From: Tetrapyrgos nigripes
Taxonomy: Eukaryota; Basidiomycota; Agaricomycetes; Agaricales; Campanellaceae
Direction: 5' to 3'
DNA: 64,000 bases
Assembly: GCA_013368315.1 (NCBI GenBank)
Contig: JAACJM010000246.1
Location: 62,001-126,000, forward strand
Shown here: positions 44,174 to 56,040 of the stretch, one piece after another
Numbering within the stretch: position 1 is the stretch's first letter
Layout of the letters: every line of letters begins with the position of its first letter
The notes under the pieces: model-generated
What the model was told of the DNA's origin: nothing
The model's database searches: none
The model's input: the letters and a program-made list of their open reading frames with translations, nothing else
Made by a program: the position numbers and the translations under genes

Positions 44174-45037
44174 ATGGATGCCATCTGCCAATGCAGATTG
44201 GCATTCTTGAATGACTCATCTGAGCAGATGGATCTGCATCTGAACAGCATCCAATCTGCTAGCCCTACTCTCCAAGTCAATTTATTGGCCTTGGATAAGA
44301 GAACTTCTTCAGTGAGTTCTCATGCATGTTTCTCTCTAGTTGCCAGCACCTTTGAATTCCTTGACTTTCTGGAAGACGAAGATGAGGACTGTGATTTGCT
44401 TTTTGCTTTTTGGGTTGAGGGGCAAGAGGGAGATCCTTTCTTCCCTCAACCACCACCACATTCTCTCAAAATAGCCAGAATCTGCCTTCCTTCACCAGCT
44501 CTTTTGATATCATGCCCTTCGCCACTACCACATCACACAAACACAAGTCCAACACATCCATGCACCCCCAGCTCTAGCAAAAAGACATGTCAAATTGACT
44601 TTTCTGCTGCCCAAGCCCTCATCAAAGATGTGGTAGCTGGGAAGGGATCTGTAGAGTTGGGTGCAGCTGAATACATGCATCATTTGGAGGATCTAGGCAC
44701 ATTGCTCAAGCCAAAGGAGAAGATTGCAGACAAGATTGATGCAGCAGAGAAATTGAGGAATGCTACTGCTGGTGGAATCAAGAAACAGCTTGATTCCTGG
44801 TGGTTTTTAGTCGTTGACTCATCAGGAGAATCAGAATTGCATGGGGGTATGGAAGGTATGGAAGGTATGGAACCCATACAATTCCATACACTTTCTTTCA
44901 AAATGTCTTCAGATTGCCTATACAAACTGTGTATGGAATGTATGGTGAAACTAAGTCTCAACAATTTAGAGCTCACCTTCTTGCATCTTCTCATAGCTAA
45001 AATCACTGTGAGTCACTTTCTCTCCTCGATGTTGTAG
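44174..45037 (+). CDS. Hypothetical protein, 287 residues, low confidence
   Basis: A single open frame (start MDAICQCRLAFLNDSSEQMD) directly after the Gypsy LTR. The first half is low-complexity (DFLEDEDEDCDLLFAF, then Pro/Ser/His-rich). The second half is a helical stretch (IDFSAAQALIKDVVAGKGSV, KPKEKIADKIDAAEKLRNAT) with a short GMEGMEGME repeat. No family recognised. Position and base composition suggest a transposon-derived frame rather than a host gene. Confidence 0.3.
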   Translation: MDAICQCRLAFLNDSSEQMDLHLNSIQSASPTLQVNLLALDKRTSSVSSHACFSLVASTFEFLDFLEDEDEDCDLLFAFWVEGQEGDPFFPQPPPHSLKIARICLPSPALLISCPSPLPHHTNTSPTHPCTPSSSKKTCQIDFSAAQALIKDVVAGKGSVELGAAEYMHHLEDLGTLLKPKEKIADKIDAAEKLRNATAGGIKKQLDSWWFLVVDSSGESELHGGMEGMEGMEPIQFHTLSFKMSSDCLYKLCMECMVKLSLNNLELTFLHLLIAKITVSHFLSSML

Positions 45038-48000
45038 AAGTCCTCCAGCCAACCTCCAGCATGCTCCGTGCATATAAATCATTTTGCCCTAATAATAGTA
45101 ATTCTGCATGAGTACCAGTCAGTGATAAGGGTTGATGCAAGAAGCAAAGATTTGTGAATGTCTACACTTCACGCATGCTACAGACAGTCAGTCGATGGTG
45201 ACTGCACTCAGGAGCACTGCCGATGCATTAAGCAAGATTAAGCAAGTGCCAAGAAGTGATGTGTTGTGGTCACAGAACTGGTTTGAGCAGAGCTTGAAAA
45301 ATTTCTTGATCAAACTGGTGTGAGCAGTGTCGTTTCTTCACTTCCTTTCTTCACTGGGGAAAGGTGCCACTGCTTCGTATGGCAAATTATGAGGCCCATT
45401 ATTGGATAAGTAAAATGTTTTCATAGAGTCCAATATCTCAATGTAACGATGCTTTTAATTATAAATGACCTTGGATTGGGTTGAGGAAGCCATAGTGATT
45501 CAGAGAGCAGCTCTTGGTGACTTTCAACAGCTGCTGAGGAAAGGAAAACACGTCTGAAGCTCATCATGATTGGGCCTGTAGTTGTCAACAGCAGAGGGAA
45601 AGGACTTATGACATACTCACACCATATGGAGTGTCAGTTGAAATGGCAGCGTTCAGGCACTTCAGAGTGCTGAGGTGGCATGTAAAAGTTAGAACCCATG
45701 AGAACCTTTGGTACTCAATTGGGGGGTTGACATAAGTTAACTCAGCCTAAAGGGCCTTGTAACTTCAACACATTCCCCTCACAATGACTCTAGCATTTCT
45801 CATTCCCTTTCCCCATTCTTCCTCATCCATTTTGGGCCCTAATCCCCTATCCATTCAATGAAGTCAATTGCTCAGGAACTGAAGTATTGTTTTCAGGGTA
45901 AGTCTTCCTCTTCTCCTCCAGGCATATAACTGTTTGATATTTGTATGTAGCCTGTAGGTGCTATTTCTACTGCCTTTGGAATGGTCATTGTGCTCAGGTA
46001 TGTGCTTATTCTTGTTCATGATTCCTGGCTGAGATATTTTTTTGTATCAGTCTACACTCATCTTTGGACATGTTGGAAATGCTAGGGAAGCTCAAAGGGT
46101 ATAGGTTAGAGGGACAGTCATGTGACAGTGGCCATTGATGAGCACCATGTAGGTAGATGCCATGTTACAATTTCTCACCCCTATTCTATAGGACTCTATG
46201 ACTCGCCCTTTGTTTTGTTTTGTTTTGTTTTGTTTGTTTCATTTCCTCTTATCTAACACATGTTTTCCTTTCGTTCACCGTGCTTTATCCTTGCTTTCTT
46301 TCTTACATGTGTAGTACACATGTCTATTATTACTTACACATTGCTTACATGCATCATATGCATGTTTCCTCTGCTCTTATCTTATACATGCATTGTATGC
46401 ATGTTTCTTATTACTTACATGCTGTTTGACATAGCTACTACAGACAATTTACATGCTTTACACACATTGTACTATGACTCATAGTTACAAGATGTCTTTG
46501 TATATAGGTAGAGTATTCTTCAAGCTAGATTCCCCAGCTCGACCTTATACATCTTTCTACAAGATTTACTTTGAGTAATACTTGTCTTCAGAAGTCTTGC
46601 TCAAACCTTTCTTCAACAGAAAGGCTCAATGAATGAACGAATGAAAGGCGAAACCTTGAAGTCTGACTTCTGTTGTAACATGCCATGTACATATCACTGT
46701 ATTCTACTTAGTACACTTCTGAATATATTGTGTGTTATGTTTTTCATTATCATTGGAATACATGAGTAATGACAAAGGAACATCTGGAAGCTGCCACAGT
46801 ACCAGGGAGTGTATGAAAGCACATGGAAGGTGTGTGGTGGTGTATGGACTACTTACATCCATGTCTATGGGAGGTGCATGGAAAATATACACCCATGTAT
46901 ACAAATCTGACTGTTTGTCTGCAATGATAATTAGTTATTGTCAAATCCTCTTATTATTCAATAGCACAAACCAGAACAAAATTGTGAAGATGTGAAATCA
47001 AATTTCAACTTAAATGCAAACATACAAGGAAATGCAGAAAAGCTCAAAATTATTTACATAATTTGACAGCACAGGATTTCTGAGTTCCAACCTCCCCAGA
47101 GCATCTCCACATTAACCTTACCAAGGACACTTGTCAGTCAACAAACAACAAAGACAAGTATGTATCCCCAGATGACCCTGTGGTTAGAGCAAAAGGAGAA
47201 GGTTTTGTGACACCATACCAGGATGGTCAGCATCCACTGCTTTGTCTGCATTAGATATCACTAGGGCTTAACAGTCACCAACAGCTCAAACTCACCAACC
47301 ATCCTTCAGTCTGTTCAGTAAAGCTTTCTAAGCAGAAGAACAAGTATGGGGCAATTTTTTGCAGTGATGCACTATTCCACTTTTGTGTAGGACTAGCAAA
47401 CCCTCACCTTACAGCCAGACACCTTGAAATTGAGGTTGACTACCATTTTCTTGGCATATTGCCAGTCTCAGTATATCACTGAGTCAAGTACTTGGGACAT
47501 GATTTCTTTACTGGTGAATGCTCAACAGCCAACAGCATTCACATACAACCAGCACACACTGAAAAAAGGAGGGTCATGTCATCTCTGGGCGCTCTGACAC
47601 AGCACTAGTTCACAAGGTAAGCATGCTATCTATTCCCTCAATTTATCAAACTGATTAGTATGCCCATAGATATTCATGTAGCACAAGTGAGAGTTGTATT
47701 CTTCTGCACTCTTCCATTCTGTGCCCACAAGAGATAGACCATCATATTTGGTGTACATTAAGTGGTTCACAGCATGGGACATGAATATCAGCCTATATAA
47801 GGTTTCTCAATATAATGTAAATGTGGTTGATTGGCTAGTGTATTAAATGTTGAAGGTTTGTTCAGAGGGGTACAGCTTCTACCAAATTTTGATGTCATCA
47901 CTCTGAGAGTGGAGTGGCAGTACTGTCTTGGAGAGCTGTCAGTCATTCTATGTCAATACTTATAGTAACAAAGATGTATACCAGCTCCTCAACTGAGTAG

Positions 48001-48286
48001 TAGCAAGTAGTGAATGGTACTATGTGCAATGATTTTGGGCACTTCAGACACTTGGGACTTTTGGTAGTGTTAGAGGTAAATAGGGGTAGTGTTAGAGGTA
48101 AATAGGGGTAGAGTAACAAGTGAATGATACTATGTGCAATGATTTTGAGCACTTCAGACACTTGGGACTTTTGGTAGTGTTAGAGGTAAATAGGGGCAGA
48201 GTTACAAATTACTTTCTTGATGTTGCTCAGTATATATACATTTTACATTGTTCAACAGGGACAGACATAATTTTTCAAAATCAGTA
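45038..48286. other. AT-rich, CpG-poor region without recognised genes
   Basis: About 3.2 kb. Contains a (TTTTG)n tract at about 46209-46239, ACATGCAT/GCATGT-rich stretches (46300-46470) and a tandem repeat at 48010-48196. Short frames lack family features. Likely decayed repeat DNA and the 3' flank of the NLR gene. Confidence 0.5.
48010..48196. repeat. Nested tandem repeat
   Basis: A unit of about 85 bp beginning GTGAATGGTACTATGTGC and ending GGTAAATAGGGG occurs at about 48010 and again at about 48118. The first copy has an extra internal repeat of GTAGTGTTAGAGGTAAATAG. Confidence 0.85.
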
Positions 48287-51200
48287 TTAAATTTTGAGGT
48301 TAGGTTTTTCCTGATGCCATTGATCTGCCAGGTCATCATTAATCTGCTGAAGGCTGTCCTCACAAATAGCAACTCCTTGTAGGATTTGAATGGCTTCAAA
48401 GTGTTCCTTTGCTTGTTCAAATTTTGCTTTGGCAGGAAAGAGATGGCCTTCATTATGATCAATTATTCCAAGAGTGTGCAGGCACCATGCAGCTCCCAGC
48501 CTGTCCGCCCCCTCAAATTGCTCTTTGGCTTGTTCAACGCATGACCTTTGCATCCTCATATTGGCTTAGCATCCCACATATATCCCCCAGCCTTTGCAAG
48601 CATTGAGCTGCTCCCAGCCTGTCACCAACCCCCTCAAATTGCTCTTTGGCTTGTTCAAGCATGACCTTTGCATCCTCATATTGGCTTAGCACCCTGCATA
48701 TATCCCCCAGGCTTTGCAAGCATTGAGCTGCTCCCAGCCTGGATCCAACCCCCTCAAATTGCTCTTTGGCTTGTTCAAGCATGACCTTTGCATCCTCATA
48801 TTGGTTAAGCATCCTGCATATATTCCCCAGGCTTTGCAAGCATTGAGCTGCTCCCAGCCTGTCACCAATCCCCTCAAATTGCTCTTTGGCTTGTTCAAGC
48901 ATGACCTTTGCATCCTCATATTGGCTTAGCATGCTGCATATATCCCCCAGCCTTTGCAAGCATTGAGCTGCTCCCAGCCTGTCACCAATCCCCTCAAATT
49001 GCTCTTTGGCTTGTTCAAGCATGACCTTTGCATCCTCATATTGGCTTAGCATCCTGTATATATCCCCCAGGATTTGCAAGCATTGAGCTGCTCCCAGCCT
49101 GTCACCAACCCCCTCAAATTGCTCTTTGGCTTGTTCAAGCATGACCTTTGCATCCTCATATTGGCTTAGCATCCTGCATATATCCCCCAGGCTTTGCAAG
49201 CATCGAGCTGCTCCCAGCCTGTGACCAATCCCCTCAAATTGCTCTTTGGCTTGTTCAAGCATGACCTTTGCATCCTCATATTGGCTTAGCATCCTGCATA
49301 TATCCCCCAGGATTCGCAAGCATTGAGCTGCTCCCAGCCTGTCACCAACCCCCTCAAATTGCTCTTTGGCTTGTTCAAGCATGACCTTTGCATCCTCATA
49401 TTGGCTTAGTGCCCCGCATATATCCCCCAGGCTTTGCAAGCATTGAGCTGCTCCCAGCCTGTCACCAATCCCCTCAAATTGCTCTTTGGCTTGTTCAAGC
49501 ATGACCTTTGCATCCTCATATTGGCTTAGCATGCTGCATATATCCCCCAGCCTTTGCAAGCATTGAGCTGCTCCCAGCCTGTCACCAATCCCCTCAAATT
49601 GCTCTTTGGCTTGTTCAAGCATGACCTTTGCATCCTCATATTGGCTTAGCATCCTGTATATATCCCCAGGATTTGCAAGCATTGAGCTGCTCCCAGCCTG
49701 TCACCAACCCCCTCAAATTGCTCTTTGGCTTGTTCAAGCATGACCTTTGCATCCTCATATTGGCTTAGCATCCTGCATATATCTCCCAGGCTTTGCAAGC
49801 ATTGAGCTGCTCCCAGCCTGTCACCAACCCCCTCAAATTGCTCTTTGGCTTGTTCAAGCATGACCTTTGCATCCTCATATTGGCTTAGCATCCCACATAT
49901 ATCCCCCAGCCTTTGCAAGCATTGAGCTGCTCCCAGCCTGTCACCAATCCCCTCAAATTGCTCTTTGGCTTGTTCAAGCATGACCTTTGCATCCTCATAT
50001 TGGCTTAGCATCCTGCATATATCCCCAGCCTTTGCAAGCATTGAGCAACTCCTCTCATATCTCCAACTTTCTCATATAGATCCTTAGCCTGTTGTACCTT
50101 CTGCTTTGATTGTGCATATGTTGCCTGCAAAAAAAGGATCTCTCCTAATCTTATATAGCATTCTGCTTGTATCTGTTCAATGGTGTTGTTCCTAGATGTA
50201 CTGCCAGTGATTGTAACCACTTCCACATCACTTGTCTCCTGATTTATTTGATGCTTATATAGCTCTTCCACATCATGAATTATTTCTATAGCCTTTGCAT
50301 GTTCTCCCATGAACCTCAACATATATTCTTGCATAAACATCACTTTAGTCTGATCACTCAAATTCAGCTGTGACTTCCATCTCAAATATTTTGTAACCAA
50401 TGGCACAAGTCCTGCAAAGTATTCTGAATAATTATACAATTGCTGTAACACATTCATATGTGATCTTTCAAATGACCTATCAATCTGTATTTCCACAATT
50501 TTGTAGACATTTCCAATATGCAGTCCAAGTTGACCATGTCCTTCACTGGGATTCTGAGCTAAATTGTCTATGAATGACTTCATAAAATACCCAGACCTGA
50601 TTTTCAAGATGCTCTCTTTCCTGAAAACTCTTCATAATGTATTCCCCAATTGGTGTCAGTATTTTGAGTGTCTTGTCTCCTGTTTCATAAATAAGGCATG
50701 CCTTTTTCAAGATAAGAGCCTGGGTTGTTGCATCATCAAGCTGCATCATTGCATCAGGAAGCATTTTGGGCAAGTTTTCCAACCAATCTGGGATACCACT
50801 TGGTAGTAAAGAAACAAGCCTCAAGACATTTTCTCCTGTTGGGGAAAGCTTTTCTCTGACAATGTTGAGAGTCAACTTAATTGAAACTTCAATACTTGTA
50901 AGCCTGTTCTCCTGCTCTCCCAGTCCAAATTTCTTCAGCACTGCTGTCTTCTGGTGATTCCACCTTTCCATTATGTTCTTCAATGGCCATTCTCTGGCAA
51001 GCTGTGCCATGAGCATAATAGCCAAGGGCATACCATCCATCTGAATTAACAACTTTTCCAAAATGGGATCCTCCTCCTCAATTGTAAGGTCTCCATCAGA
51101 ACAGAAAGAACAGAAAGCTTCCTTGGCTGCACCAAGCTCAAGAGCAGGTAATCCAGATCTTCCTCCAAGTTTGTGCCATTTATTTGTCCAGGCCCCTCAG

Positions 51201-52109
51201 TTCCTCTCATAGTGACAATCACTGAGACTGACTTGCATCTGCAGATCATTTCAATTAAATTCTTGACTTCAGTCTGGCCCCACTACTCCAGGGTGTCTCA
51301 AAATTATCCAGAATCAATAAGACCTTTTGGTCACCTTTGAGATAAGCCAGCAATACATCCAAAGGTCCCTTTCCTTGGGCTACCTGCAGTCCACTGGCCT
51401 GCACTAATCCCTGAATAAGGACTGTTGCATCTGGAAGCATTTCACAAGGGATGAAGTAGCATCTCTCTGCGAATTTCTCTTTGATCAAGGGATCTTCCAT
51501 GATATGCAAGGCAACAGATGTTTTGCCTATTCCTCCAGCTCCAAGAATGCCAATATGGACCTGGTTAGTTCCACACAAGATGTTAACTGCTTCTTCCACA
51601 AGCTTGGATCTGCCAGTGAATACAGCTGGAACTTGAGGTGTTTGAAGACGCAGATCACTGAAATAACGAAAAATTAAATCAAATAATCAAACATACTAGC
51701 ATTTTACATACTCTGCTGTGATTTCCTGGACAGAAAATGTTGTCAGAAATTGAGTTTTGGCAGAAAATTGTCAATTACCTTTGGTTTGTTCTCTGGAAAA
51801 TCTGCCAATTGTCTGTGTAAGTAACTTACTTATATGGAAAACAGAGTACCCACTGTTGATGGTTATGTTGTCACCAACCCTGTTGTTCACAGTTGATTCC
51901 ACAATATTCATGTGGTGAGCCCCCAGGAAAAAAAATCCCCTGGTTTCCGGTACCAGTTTGATTAGGACCGTCATCAATTGTTTCCACATCTGGAACTTCT
52001 TTTGCTTTCTTTTTCCTTTGATTTGTCCTTCAGTCATCAAAAAGATCTCGAGTCTTAGTTCCACTCCAACTCACCTCGAAAAAACTTTGCGTAGGCGTTG
52101 CTGCTTCAT
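48287..52109 (-). pseudogene. NLR-type protein: NB-ARC NTPase with TPR repeats (frame-broken)
   Basis: STAND-type immune/incompatibility receptor architecture. A possible start is ATG 52109 (MKQQRLRKVFSR). An N-terminal segment contains GAHHMNIVESTVNNRVGDNI, after which an intron leads to PQVPAVFTGRSKLVEEAVNI. The nucleotide-binding domain shows the P-loop GAGGIGKTSVA, Walker B KVLLILDNFETPW, SVIVTMRGTEG and MDGMPLAIMLMAQLA (GLPLA-like). Then a helical linker and a C-terminal TPR array. Frame breaks of 1 base occur near 48537, 49662, 50022, about 50590, about 51160, about 51275 and about 51935; at least three (49662, 50022, 51935) lie in homopolymer runs. Either a decaying gene or uncorrected assembly indels. 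Confidence 0.8.
48540..50040 (-). repeat. TPR-coding tandem array, about 12-13 units of 120 bp
   Basis: Each unit encodes 40 residues of the form LGDICRMLSQYEDAKVM followed by LEQAKEQFEG and V/I-GDRLGAAQCLQ. Units differ at only a few bases, such as R/S/G after DIC, M/V/A next, GIGDR/GVGDR/GIGHR/GVGSR, and LQS/LQR/LQI. This is far more uniform than the flanking, diverged TPRs (EHFEAIQILQG; DLYEKVGDMRGVAQ), pointing to recent expansion or gene conversion. Two units have C4 instead of C5 in TATATCCCCCAG (49662, 50022), which breaks the frame. Confidence 0.9.
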
Positions 52110-53270
52110 CACAAAGGTTGAAAAGTGTCTCAACCACGTGATCATAACTTGAAGAGTCGCGCTTGAAGCCATCATTTCAAGATGATGGCTTTCTACGATT
52201 GATAGGCTAATCAGCTCTCAAGGACCGGCAACGTGTACAGCACACCTGGATCAACGGCGTGACGGCAGTGGCGGCACGGCGGGGTTACTATATACGAACT
52301 ATGAACAGTGCGGGTTACTGTTACATGTACTTGGTTCTTCACTCGTCGTCTACTCAATATTCAGGCTAAGTAGTGCTCATACAACTAGTCTCTCCTAGTG
52401 CAGATGACACGGACAATCGTCATGTAGGTACCAAGTTCTTAAATTTTAATTTTTTATTGGCAATTAGGTCGTAGGCCGAGTTTGTTTCCGCCGTGGCGCA
52501 GCTCTTGCTCGAACTTGGTCTATTATTATTCTCGTTGATAGATCTTTACTTTCACCTTCATCCCTTATCCCGTGTCCGTCTCGTTGACACTCGATTTATT
52601 CGCCTGACTCAAATTGTTATCCTAGGTAGGGCGCGCTACATAGTATGACTATGTACTCTTCCCCAACAAATAAGAGTTGAATAAGAATCCCTCGACCCCA
52701 ATCTCATACCTGTGCTGCATCAGGTCTGGCATAAGTAGTTGTTGCGTAGTTCTTCTACTTTGGTCTCATGGTGGGGATCAGGTGTGCGGGGACGGCACCC
52801 CTAACTCGAGACGGGTTGGAACTTGTGACGGCATCGCAAGGAAAGGACCGTTGTGAATATGAGAAAATACAGGCTCAGATTCATTGTGAAGGCTTTTCAT
52901 TCAAGAAGAACCTTGCCTTCCTTGAGTTGGGTCGCAGAGAGTCCAATGGCAACGAAGCTCTTCTCGTCAACCTTCCCTGCCGCTTTACGACTGAATCCAT
53001 TTGAACTGCCAATTGATCAAATGCCATTGTGGTGGACCTCCGAGTCCCTTTCAACATCGCCGTCCCCAAGCCGTCTCCTTACGTGGTCAACAAGGGGCTC
53101 TATTGATCGCCCACTCCAGCCAGTCCTATCTGATACCCCTTCCCAGCCTCTTCCCAAGCAGTAAAACAAACGGATAAGGAACTGCGACTGAAAACGTCAA
53201 ATCAACGGTTAAAGGTATTTGAAATGCCGGTAGGCAATGATAAACATATTTCTTTGAATGCTTAAAACAA
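52110..53270. other. Unassigned region between NLR and RhoGAP pseudogene
   Basis: GC content and CpG are higher again. Two overlapping plus-strand frames (52768-53164) have no family features. They could include decayed 5' exons of the RhoGAP gene. Nothing firmly supported. Confidence 0.4.
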
Positions 53271-55940
53271 ATCAACTCTTTGCCGTCTTTCACCATGCCG
53301 CCTCAGCAATGACAGACCCCGACAAAGTCAACTACGGTCTCTTGTTATCGTGCGTAGTTGCCTTTACCTTTTACGCCCGCTTCATTTATAGGCGTACCTT
53401 TTCCAACCTCAATCTCTACTGCAGGAACGACGTTGTCTTTTGGTAGTCGAAGCCGACTACACTGGGCTTTTTCGCAGCTGGAGGTAGACGTACGCCGGGA
53501 TGGAATTAGGGTTGGAAGGTGTATCACAGTCTGAATAGGAAGTATCGTAGGAACCTTAAGACATTGGTGCGTATTTCTCTTCTCATATCCAACGGCATTG
53601 CACTCATCTCTCTCAGGCTCACCAGTACTCGTCGTTCTTTTCGAAGGTATGTCTGTCCTACTCCTTTTCCCTTCCACCATCCATCTAATATGGCTGATGC
53701 GTCATGTACAGTGCTATTCTCCCTGGCCACGGTGCCATCATCTCTCCCAAATTCTTCCGCTACCTCGACACCCTCTCCGAACTAGCCATCTGCGTACCCC
53801 TAACCCAAATTACCATTCCGCCCGCCGTGTATGAAGAAAAGCAACACGAGGCGAAAATTGCTATTCCGAATATCCATTCTTCACCTTCCTTGTCTGCTGC
53901 ATTCGGCGTCCCACTTGAGGACATCATGGGCCCTGAAGGCAAAAAAGGTCCCATCCCCCGTGTCATCCGAGACGGTATCCAATACCTCTGTGAATCTGGT
54001 CTCAACGACGAAGGCCTCTTCCTTCGTTCACAACTCTTACCCGCAGCTCAAGAAGCTTACGAGTCAAGTTGTTTCATTGGAAATCCAGGAAGGAGCTGGA
54101 GGAGGTCCTCATTTAGCTGCGATATTGTTGAAGAAGTATTTGAGAGATTTACCGGAACCGGTGTTTGGAGAGGACATGCACGCGATTATAAAGAGGTGTC
54201 CGATGCCGACGAGTGATCCGGGGTATGTAGAGGCGGTGAGGTATATGAGAGAGGTGGTGTTGCTAGAGTTGAAGCCGTGTGTGTATATTTTGTTGAGTCA
54301 TTATTTGCGTGAGTGGTTTCTTTTTCTCCTGCTTTCTTTGGAACTTATTTCTTCTTCTCTTTCCTTTTCTCATTTTCTTACCTTGTTCCCGAACCACTCT
54401 CGCTTTCGCCCGTCCTTTTTCACCACCTACCAACATAGACCTAATGTACAAAGTCCACCTCTGCTCAGCCTCCAACCGTATGGACGCACACAACCTCACT
54501 GTCGTCCTTTCTCCCAATCTCGTCAAAGGATCGAGCCCGATTAGGGACGTACAGATGTGTCTCATACCGAGTGTTGGAGGGACAGGGCCAACGCTGGGGA
54601 TGGGTGTTCCGAGGCCTCCTCTCGGTAGATCGTCGCCGTTACCATCACCTGGACCGAGTTCGCCGATTTCTCCTAGCCCTGGAGCTGGAGCTGGAGGTTT
54701 CGCACAGAGTTATAGAAACCGATTCTCGCCTGCACCTCCGACGTCTATTAGGCGACTTCGAGTTCGAGTGGGTTATTGTCCCCAGCTGTGCCCACCTTTC
54801 CCAACGCTCCTCGTAGTCCCGACTCCAACACTTCAAACTTTCCCCCTAATCCTCCATCACCGACTTTTGTCCCCTCTCTGTCAACTACCAACCTAAACAC
54901 AACGACGACGAACATAAACCCAGCCAACACAGCAGCAATAACGGAAAACAAGACGACGTTGGGGACGGTCATCAAGTTGTGTATACAGAGGTATTATGAG
55001 GTGTGATGAGGTTTTGGATCGGACAGAGATTGGGGGGTTTGGAGTGGGTGGGATGGGGGTGGGCGTGTACCCAGAGGATAATTTAGGATTGGGATGGGGA
55101 TGTATCTTTTGCCGTCGCAGACACAATCCCAAAACGTGAATGAGGATAGGAGTAGGGACACGAGTGTCAGTGCTAGTGTTGAGGGAAGTAGGGAGGGGAG
55201 TGTGGTTGTCGTCGGTGGTGCTAATGGTGGTGATGGTGGTGGTGAGGGGCAAGGGCCAGTTTCTCTCAGCTTTGGAGTTGGAGCTGCCTTAGAATCAGAT
55301 GCAGATGTAGATGCGCGACCCGAGTCCGAGTCCGAGTCCAAACTGAAGCTCAAGCCAGTTCCGACAAACGAGTTTGCGAGTACCAGTGGAGCGTTGGGGA
55401 ATGGTTTGGGGAGGATCGGTAACGGTAGTGGGAACGGGAACGGAAGTGGAAGTGGTGCAGCGGTCGCTGAGTCCAGTACGAAACCGAAACCTCTACACAG
55501 TGGAGCCGGAGCTGATAACACAACTGGAACTAGGTCTCCTACCGGAGGAGGCCCTATCATCGACGGTCCCCCACATAAAGACTCCCTTGGCGCCCCTACC
55601 TACCCAGCCCACCACCGACAAAAAAGCTCAGCGTTGAGTGGAGTTTCGGATGCATCAGAGGCGTTGAGTATTGATGATGAGATGCTGGTGATGCCTATTG
55701 GACCTGGGTCGTTTTCGTTTACACGACATGGGCATAAATATAGTCAGTCTACGTCTTTGGTTCCTTTGACGCCGAATAGTCCGAGTTTTGCTGGGATGCA
55801 GAGTGGGACGGAGACCAGTGGGGGTGCAGGTGTATCTGGTTGGGGGAGTGCAATAGCAGGGGGATCCACATTTCGCCCTTCGAAACACCGAACAACCTTG
55901 TCCAGTGGGTCTACCACATCCAGAGGCTCCAGTGCAAGAT
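53271..55940 (+). pseudogene. CRAL-TRIO/RhoGAP protein gene, decayed and 3'-truncated
   Basis: Ancestral product: a Rho-family GTPase-activating protein with a Sec14-like lipid-binding region. Recognisable pieces: DPDKVNYGLLLS, VVEADYT, FFAAGGRRTPGWN (then TAG where Trp is expected), VYHSLNRKYRRNLKTL, HQYSSFFSK, GAIISPKFFRYLDTLSELA, VPLEDIMG, IPRVIRDGIQYLCESGLNDE, then QVVSLEIQEGAGGGP, HLAAILLKKYLRDLPEPVFG, SASNRMDAHNLTVVLSPNLV, GTVIKLCIQRYYEV, DEVLDRTE, and a Ser/Gly-rich tail. Frame shifts lie near 53470, 53725, 54065, 54755, 55003 and 55090, plus the TAG near 53506. The end (SARSPTVSNLIGP, to 55972) runs into a copied cullin fragment, so the native C-terminus is lost. Confidence 0.78.
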
Positions 55941-56040
55941 CTCCGACGGTATCCAACTTAATAGGACCATGAGATGGAGCAGAGGGCCTAGAAGCAGGAG
56001 CAGAGTTAGGGTCTGAGTCGTTGTCAAGACGAACGTCTAT
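55938..56040 (-). pseudogene. Second copied fragment of the cullin first exon
   Basis: CCAACTTAATAGGACCATGA and AGAAGCAGGAGCAGAGTTAG match the cullin exon (29057-29135) and the fragment at 30744-30835. This marks the left edge of the dispersed block with carbonic anhydrase 3 and forms the new end of the RhoGAP pseudogene. Confidence 0.8.

Noticed and set aside
48409..48929. Plus-strand open frames across the TPR array
   Set aside because: They are antisense shadows of the repeat and lack any family feature or splice context.
48534..50041. Regular 120-bp repetition as a possible CRISPR-like or satellite array
   Set aside because: There are no spacers and the unit is an exact multiple of three encoding a TPR; it belongs to the NLR coding sequence.
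54645..55560. Long minus-strand frames opposite the RhoGAP tail
   Set aside because: They mirror Ser/Gly/Pro-rich low-complexity coding DNA and have no domain or start context.
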